Below, piece after piece: positions 61,153 through 64,000 of a DNA stretch of 64,000 nucleotides (positions are counted from its first letter, which is position 1; the number at the start of each line of letters is the position of its first letter). The notes beneath the pieces are model-generated. The model was given only the letters and a program-made list of their open reading frames with translations, did no database searches and was not told the origin of the DNA. Both the position numbers and the translations under genes were made by a program. Source of the stretch: Paracoccus litorisediminis. Its GTDB lineage: Bacteria > Pseudomonadota > Alphaproteobacteria > Rhodobacterales > Rhodobacteraceae. Location of the stretch: the NCBI RefSeq assembly GCF_009711205.1, contig NZ_WMIG01000010.1, positions 1 to 64,000 on the forward strand, read 5' to 3'.

Positions 61153-61160
61153 GCCCCCCA
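61142..61160. terminator. Hairpin with the lysE stop codon in its loop
   Basis: Arms TGGGGGGC and GCCCCCCA close on a TAA loop; this TAA is the lysE stop codon. The convergent DJ-1-like gene ends five bases beyond. It probably terminates in both directions. Confidence 0.6.
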
Positions 61161-61164
61161 CGCA

Positions 61165-61836
61165 TTACGCCTTGAGCAGCTTGGCGATTTCCTCGCCCAC
61201 GGCGCTGGCGGATTGCGGGTTCTGGCCGGTGACCAGACGCCCATCGACCGCGACCGTCTCGGTCCAGTCCGGGCCGGGCTGCATCTGCGCGCCCAGTTCC
61301 GCCAATCGCGAGGACAGCAGGAACGGCACGACATCCTGCAGGCCGACCGCCACTTCCTCGGCATCGGTAAAGGCCGCGACCTTGCGCCCGGCAACCAGCG
61401 GTTTGCCGTCGGCAAGCGTCACATTGGTCAGCGCCGCCGGACCGTGGCAGACCGCGCCGACAACGCCACCCTGCTCCCAGATCGCGCGGGATTTTTCATT
61501 GACCGCCGCCGAGACCGGGAAATCCCAGACCGCGCCATGCCCTCCGGCAAAGAAGATCGCCGAATAATCGGCGGGGTTCACATCCGCCAGCTTCAGGCTG
61601 CCTGCGATACGGGCGCGGAAATCCGGGTCGTTCCAGTAGCGCGCATTGGTTGCGTCCTCCAGATCGAACCCGTCCACCGGCGGCTCACCGCCCTTGATCG
61701 AGGCGAAGGCCACCGGCAGCCCCTCGCGGTCGAACACCGCCAGCGGATGGGTGACTTCGGACAGGAAATAGCCGGTCGGCTGGCCGGTATCCCCCTTTTG
61801 CGAATGCGAAGTCATGACGATGAGGATCGGTTTCAT
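61165..61836 (-). CDS. DJ-1/PfpI-family protein (type 1 glutamine amidotransferase-like)
   Basis: A 223-residue protein with the nucleophile elbow GGVVGAVCHGPAAL and the preceding FFAGGHGAVWDF. This is the Hsp31-like/glyoxalase III-like branch of the DJ-1 superfamily. Members remove glyoxals or repair stress-damaged proteins. The start at 61836 is where the family N-terminus begins (KPILIVMTSHSQKG); upstream codons overlap the next gene. Third gene of the VOC-OYE-DJ-1 unit. Confidence 0.88.
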   Translation of the reverse strand: MKPILIVMTSHSQKGDTGQPTGYFLSEVTHPLAVFDREGLPVAFASIKGGEPPVDGFDLEDATNARYWNDPDFRARIAGSLKLADVNPADYSAIFFAGGHGAVWDFPVSAAVNEKSRAIWEQGGVVGAVCHGPAALTNVTLADGKPLVAGRKVAAFTDAEEVAVGLQDVVPFLLSSRLAELGAQMQPGPDWTETVAVDGRLVTGQNPQSASAVGEEIAKLLKA

Positions 61837-61876
61837 GGGACTCTCCTGCTTGGTTTGATGGGTCAACACGTCAGGC

Positions 61877-62980
61877 TCAGGCCTGTTCCAGCCATGTCGG
61901 CCAGTCGGTATAGGCGCGGGCATCGCCGCCATAGAAGCTGGCCGGGTCGGGACGCACGATCGGCCAGCCGTGACGCATCCGCTCGACCAGATCGGGGTTC
62001 GAGGTGAAGGCCGCGCCAAACCCGGCCATGTCGATCAGCCCTTCGGCCAGCATCGCATCGGATTTCTGGCGGTCCATGCCCCCGGCAAGGATCAGCACGC
62101 CCTGATAGGCCGCGCGGAACTTTTGCAAGAAGCCCTCGGGCATGGCAGGCGCCCCGCGCGAGGACTGGTCCATGATATGCACGAACGCCACGCCGCGTTC
62201 CGAAAGCGCGCGGGCCAGCGCAAGGAAGGTTTCTTCCTCGCCCTCGAAATCGCCCAGATCGTGCAGGCGACCAAAGGGCGACAGGCGGATGCCGACATGT
62301 TCGGCCCCGATCCGCACAATGCAGGCATCGACCACTTCCAGCGCGAAGCGGATGCGATTTTCGACGCTTTGCGAGCCATAGCGGTCGGTCCGGTCATTCA
62401 CCGCACCGTTCAGGAATTGCTCGACCAGATAACCATTTGCGCCGTGAATCTCGACCCCGTCGAAGCCCGCGCGGATGGCATTTTCGGCGGCGTGGGCGAA
62501 ATCCTCGACCACGCGGGGAATCTCAGCGGTTTCCAGCGCCCGCGGGGTCGAGGCCGGGACAAAGCCCGCCGACCCGTCAGGCAGATAGCCAAAGGCCGAG
62601 CAATTCGCCGCCGGACGCCCGGTGGCGCTGATGGGCGCTGTCCCGCCCGGTTGCAGGGACACATGGCTCATCCGCCCGACATGCCAGATCTGGGTAAAGA
62701 TCGCCGCGCCCTGATCATGGACGGCCTGTGTCACCGGCTGCCAAGCGGCGACCTGATCCTCGGACCACAAGCCGGGACAATCGACAAAGCCGGAACCCTC
62801 GGGTGAGATCACCGTCCCCTCGGTCACGATCAACCCGGCATTGGCGCGCTGCGCGTAATAGCGGGCCATCTCGGCCGTGGGCAGGTTGCCGGGCGCACGG
62901 GCCCGCGTCATCGGCGCCATGACGGCGCGGTTTTTCAGCCGCAGCGGGCCGATCTGGATGCTGTCGAACAGGTTGGTCAT
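61877..62980 (-). CDS. nemA: Old yellow enzyme-family alkene reductase (NemA-like)
   Basis: A 367-residue FMN enzyme. It starts LFDSIQIGPLRLKNRAVMAP. The FMN/substrate site is GFDGVEIHGANGYLVEQFLN, and TDRYGSQSVENRIRFALEV follows. It reduces activated C=C bonds of electrophiles such as N-ethylmaleimide with NAD(P)H. It lies between a VOC protein and a DJ-1-like protein, suggesting an electrophile-defence operon. Confidence 0.93.
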   Translation of the reverse strand: MTNLFDSIQIGPLRLKNRAVMAPMTRARAPGNLPTAEMARYYAQRANAGLIVTEGTVISPEGSGFVDCPGLWSEDQVAAWQPVTQAVHDQGAAIFTQIWHVGRMSHVSLQPGGTAPISATGRPAANCSAFGYLPDGSAGFVPASTPRALETAEIPRVVEDFAHAAENAIRAGFDGVEIHGANGYLVEQFLNGAVNDRTDRYGSQSVENRIRFALEVVDACIVRIGAEHVGIRLSPFGRLHDLGDFEGEEETFLALARALSERGVAFVHIMDQSSRGAPAMPEGFLQKFRAAYQGVLILAGGMDRQKSDAMLAEGLIDMAGFGAAFTSNPDLVERMRHGWPIVRPDPASFYGGDARAYTDWPTWLEQA

Positions 62981-62989
62981 GGGGAACTC

Positions 62990-63484
62990 TCAGTTATAGG
63001 CGCCGGCGGAATAGGTCAGCTCATAGCTGTGGGAATACAGCTCAAAGACGATACCGAAGGGGTCCTCGACATAGACCATCCGGTAAGGCTTCTTGCCGGG
63101 GAAGTAGGAACGAACCGGCATCCGGGCCTTGCCGCCTGCCGCAATGATGCGGGCCAGCAGGCCTTCGACATCCGGGTCCTGAATGGCGAAATGGAACAAG
63201 CCGGTCTGGCGGAAGGGCAGGTTGTCGGCTGGCGGGTGGTTGCCGGGAAACTCGAACAACTCGATGCCGATCCGGTCGCCGGTCGCCATATGGGCGATGC
63301 GGAACCTGTCCCAGCCGGGGCCGAAGACATCGTTGCACATCACGCCGATATCGGTGTCGTCCTGCACAATCTCGGTCGGCGGCATGATGACATAGAAGCC
63401 CATCACGTCGCGATAGAACTCGACCGCGCGGTCCAGATCCGGGACCGACAGGCCGATATGGGAAAACGTGCGGGGCGTGGTCAT
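62990..63484 (-). CDS. VOC-family (glyoxalase/dioxygenase superfamily) protein
   Basis: A 164-residue metal-binding VOC protein. It starts FSHIGLSVPDLDRAVEFYRD; the two half-folds end with GLFHFAIQDPDVEGLLARI and VEDPFGIVFELYSHSYE. Candidate metal ligands are His9, the Glu in GIELFEF, His in FHFAI and the Glu in VFELYS. It may act as a glyoxalase or dioxygenase. First gene of the operon with nemA and the DJ-1-like gene, and divergent from a LysR regulator. Confidence 0.87.
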   Translation of the reverse strand: MTTPRTFSHIGLSVPDLDRAVEFYRDVMGFYVIMPPTEIVQDDTDIGVMCNDVFGPGWDRFRIAHMATGDRIGIELFEFPGNHPPADNLPFRQTGLFHFAIQDPDVEGLLARIIAAGGKARMPVRSYFPGKKPYRMVYVEDPFGIVFELYSHSYELTYSAGAYN

Positions 63485-63572
63485 GGGTCTCTCCTGTCTG
63501 CTGAGCCAGAAATGGGCTTGGCATCCCCGATTGTGAAATTATCATTTACTTGGATGATGATTACGTTTCGGA

Positions 63573-64000
63573 ATGGTGATGCTGAACGCGCAATGGCTGG
63601 AGACATTCGTGACCCTGTACCGGGTGGGCCATTTCACCCGTGCCGCCGAGCGGCTGAACATGACCCAGCCCGGCGTCTCGCAGCATCTGCGCAAGCTGGA
63701 ACAACAGGTCGGTCAGGCGTTGATTGCGCGTCAGGGCAAAAGCTTCACCCTCACCCCGGCGGGCGAGGCCGTGCTGGCCCTAGGCCTGCGCCGCCGAGAG
63801 GAAGAACGCGCCCTGCGGCAGGACCTGCTGCAGGATGATCCCGATCTGGGAGAGGTCACGCTGGCTTGCTCGGGCAGCCTTGCCCTGCTGCTTTACCCGC
63901 ATTTCCTTGACCTGATGGAACGCGCGCCTGGGCTGGTCATCCGGCTGGAGGCCACGCCGCAGGGCCGCGTCCCCGAAGGGTTGCTTTCAGGCAGCTTCGA
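63573..64000 (+). CDS. LysR-family transcriptional regulator (3' end outside window)
   Basis: The first 142 residues are present and the frame is open to the window end. The helix-turn-helix region is FTRAAERLNMTQPGVSQHLR, then KLEQQVGQALIARQGKSFTL. The effector domain begins about residue 93 (EVTLACSGSLALLLYPHF). Divergent from the VOC-OYE-DJ-1 operon, which it probably regulates. ATG 63573 or 63579 is the start; the ribosome binding site is weak. Confidence 0.88.
   Translation, partial: MVMLNAQWLETFVTLYRVGHFTRAAERLNMTQPGVSQHLRKLEQQVGQALIARQGKSFTLTPAGEAVLALGLRRREEERALRQDLLQDDPDLGEVTLACSGSLALLLYPHFLDLMERAPGLVIRLEATPQGRVPEGLLSGSF

Overview
The window is high-GC, densely packed DNA with short intergenic gaps. 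Its gene content points to an alphaproteobacterium of the Rhodobacteraceae, most likely Paracoccus or a close relative. The pointers are a periplasmic nitrate reductase operon in the order napEFDABC, a SorC-controlled polyol ABC operon of the smo/mtl type, a B12-dependent class II ribonucleotide reductase, a psd-pssA-pmtA phosphatidylcholine cluster, and several TRAP and ABC carbon-uptake systems. The genus is inferred from this content; no rRNA, tRNA, insertion sequence, CRISPR array or phage gene was seen.

Layout. 1-1276: the start codon of a gene leaving the window, a YdeI-like protein, and a 490-bp stretch without a convincing gene. 1277-11460: a divergent sugar-acid locus. The minus strand carries a DenD-like dehydrogenase, a beta-hydroxyacid dehydrogenase and an IlvD/Edd dehydratase, coupled by overlapping stop/start codons. 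The plus strand carries a FAD-linked oxidase, a FadR-type regulator, a FAH-fold 2-keto-3-deoxy-acid dehydratase and a TRAP transporter. Two similar operator-like sites sit at the two promoters. 11678-24326: a polyol locus with a second FCD regulator, a SorC regulator, an ABC transporter, a small membrane protein, a zinc polyol dehydrogenase, a mannitol dehydrogenase, xylulokinase and three convergent SDR dehydrogenases. 24594-26246: a yiaWV-like pair. 26286-36921: a POT peptide transporter, nrdJ, a GMC dehydrogenase with an MHS transporter and a divergent IclR regulator, then psd-pssA-pmtA. 36982-44727: an eight-gene minus-strand operon combining a peptide-type ABC transporter with a glycerophosphodiesterase, a HAD phosphatase and a TIM-barrel isomerase. 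44903-49501: napEFDABC. 49700-53176: a VOC protein, a small unknown protein, and an arsR-acr3-arsC-arsH arsenic operon. 53189-64000: regulators paired with effectors (LysR/cupin, ArsR/SRPBCC, TetR/EamA, ArgP/LysE, LysR with VOC-OYE-DJ-1), plus ybaK and pabB-pabC.

How the genes work together. Much of the window is for scavenging carbon: sugar acids by TRAP, polyols by ABC, a phosphodiester or oligopeptide by ABC, peptides by POT and an organic acid or alcohol by MHS. Each system lies beside its catabolic enzymes and usually a local regulator. The most interesting candidate is the ABC-GDPD-HAD-isomerase operon. Its architecture resembles the agrocinopine (acc) uptake and breakdown operon of Agrobacterium and suggests import and stepwise breakdown of a sugar phosphodiester. 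Several clean inverted repeats next to regulator genes are reported as candidate operators. All functions are read from protein sequence and context only; no database search was possible.
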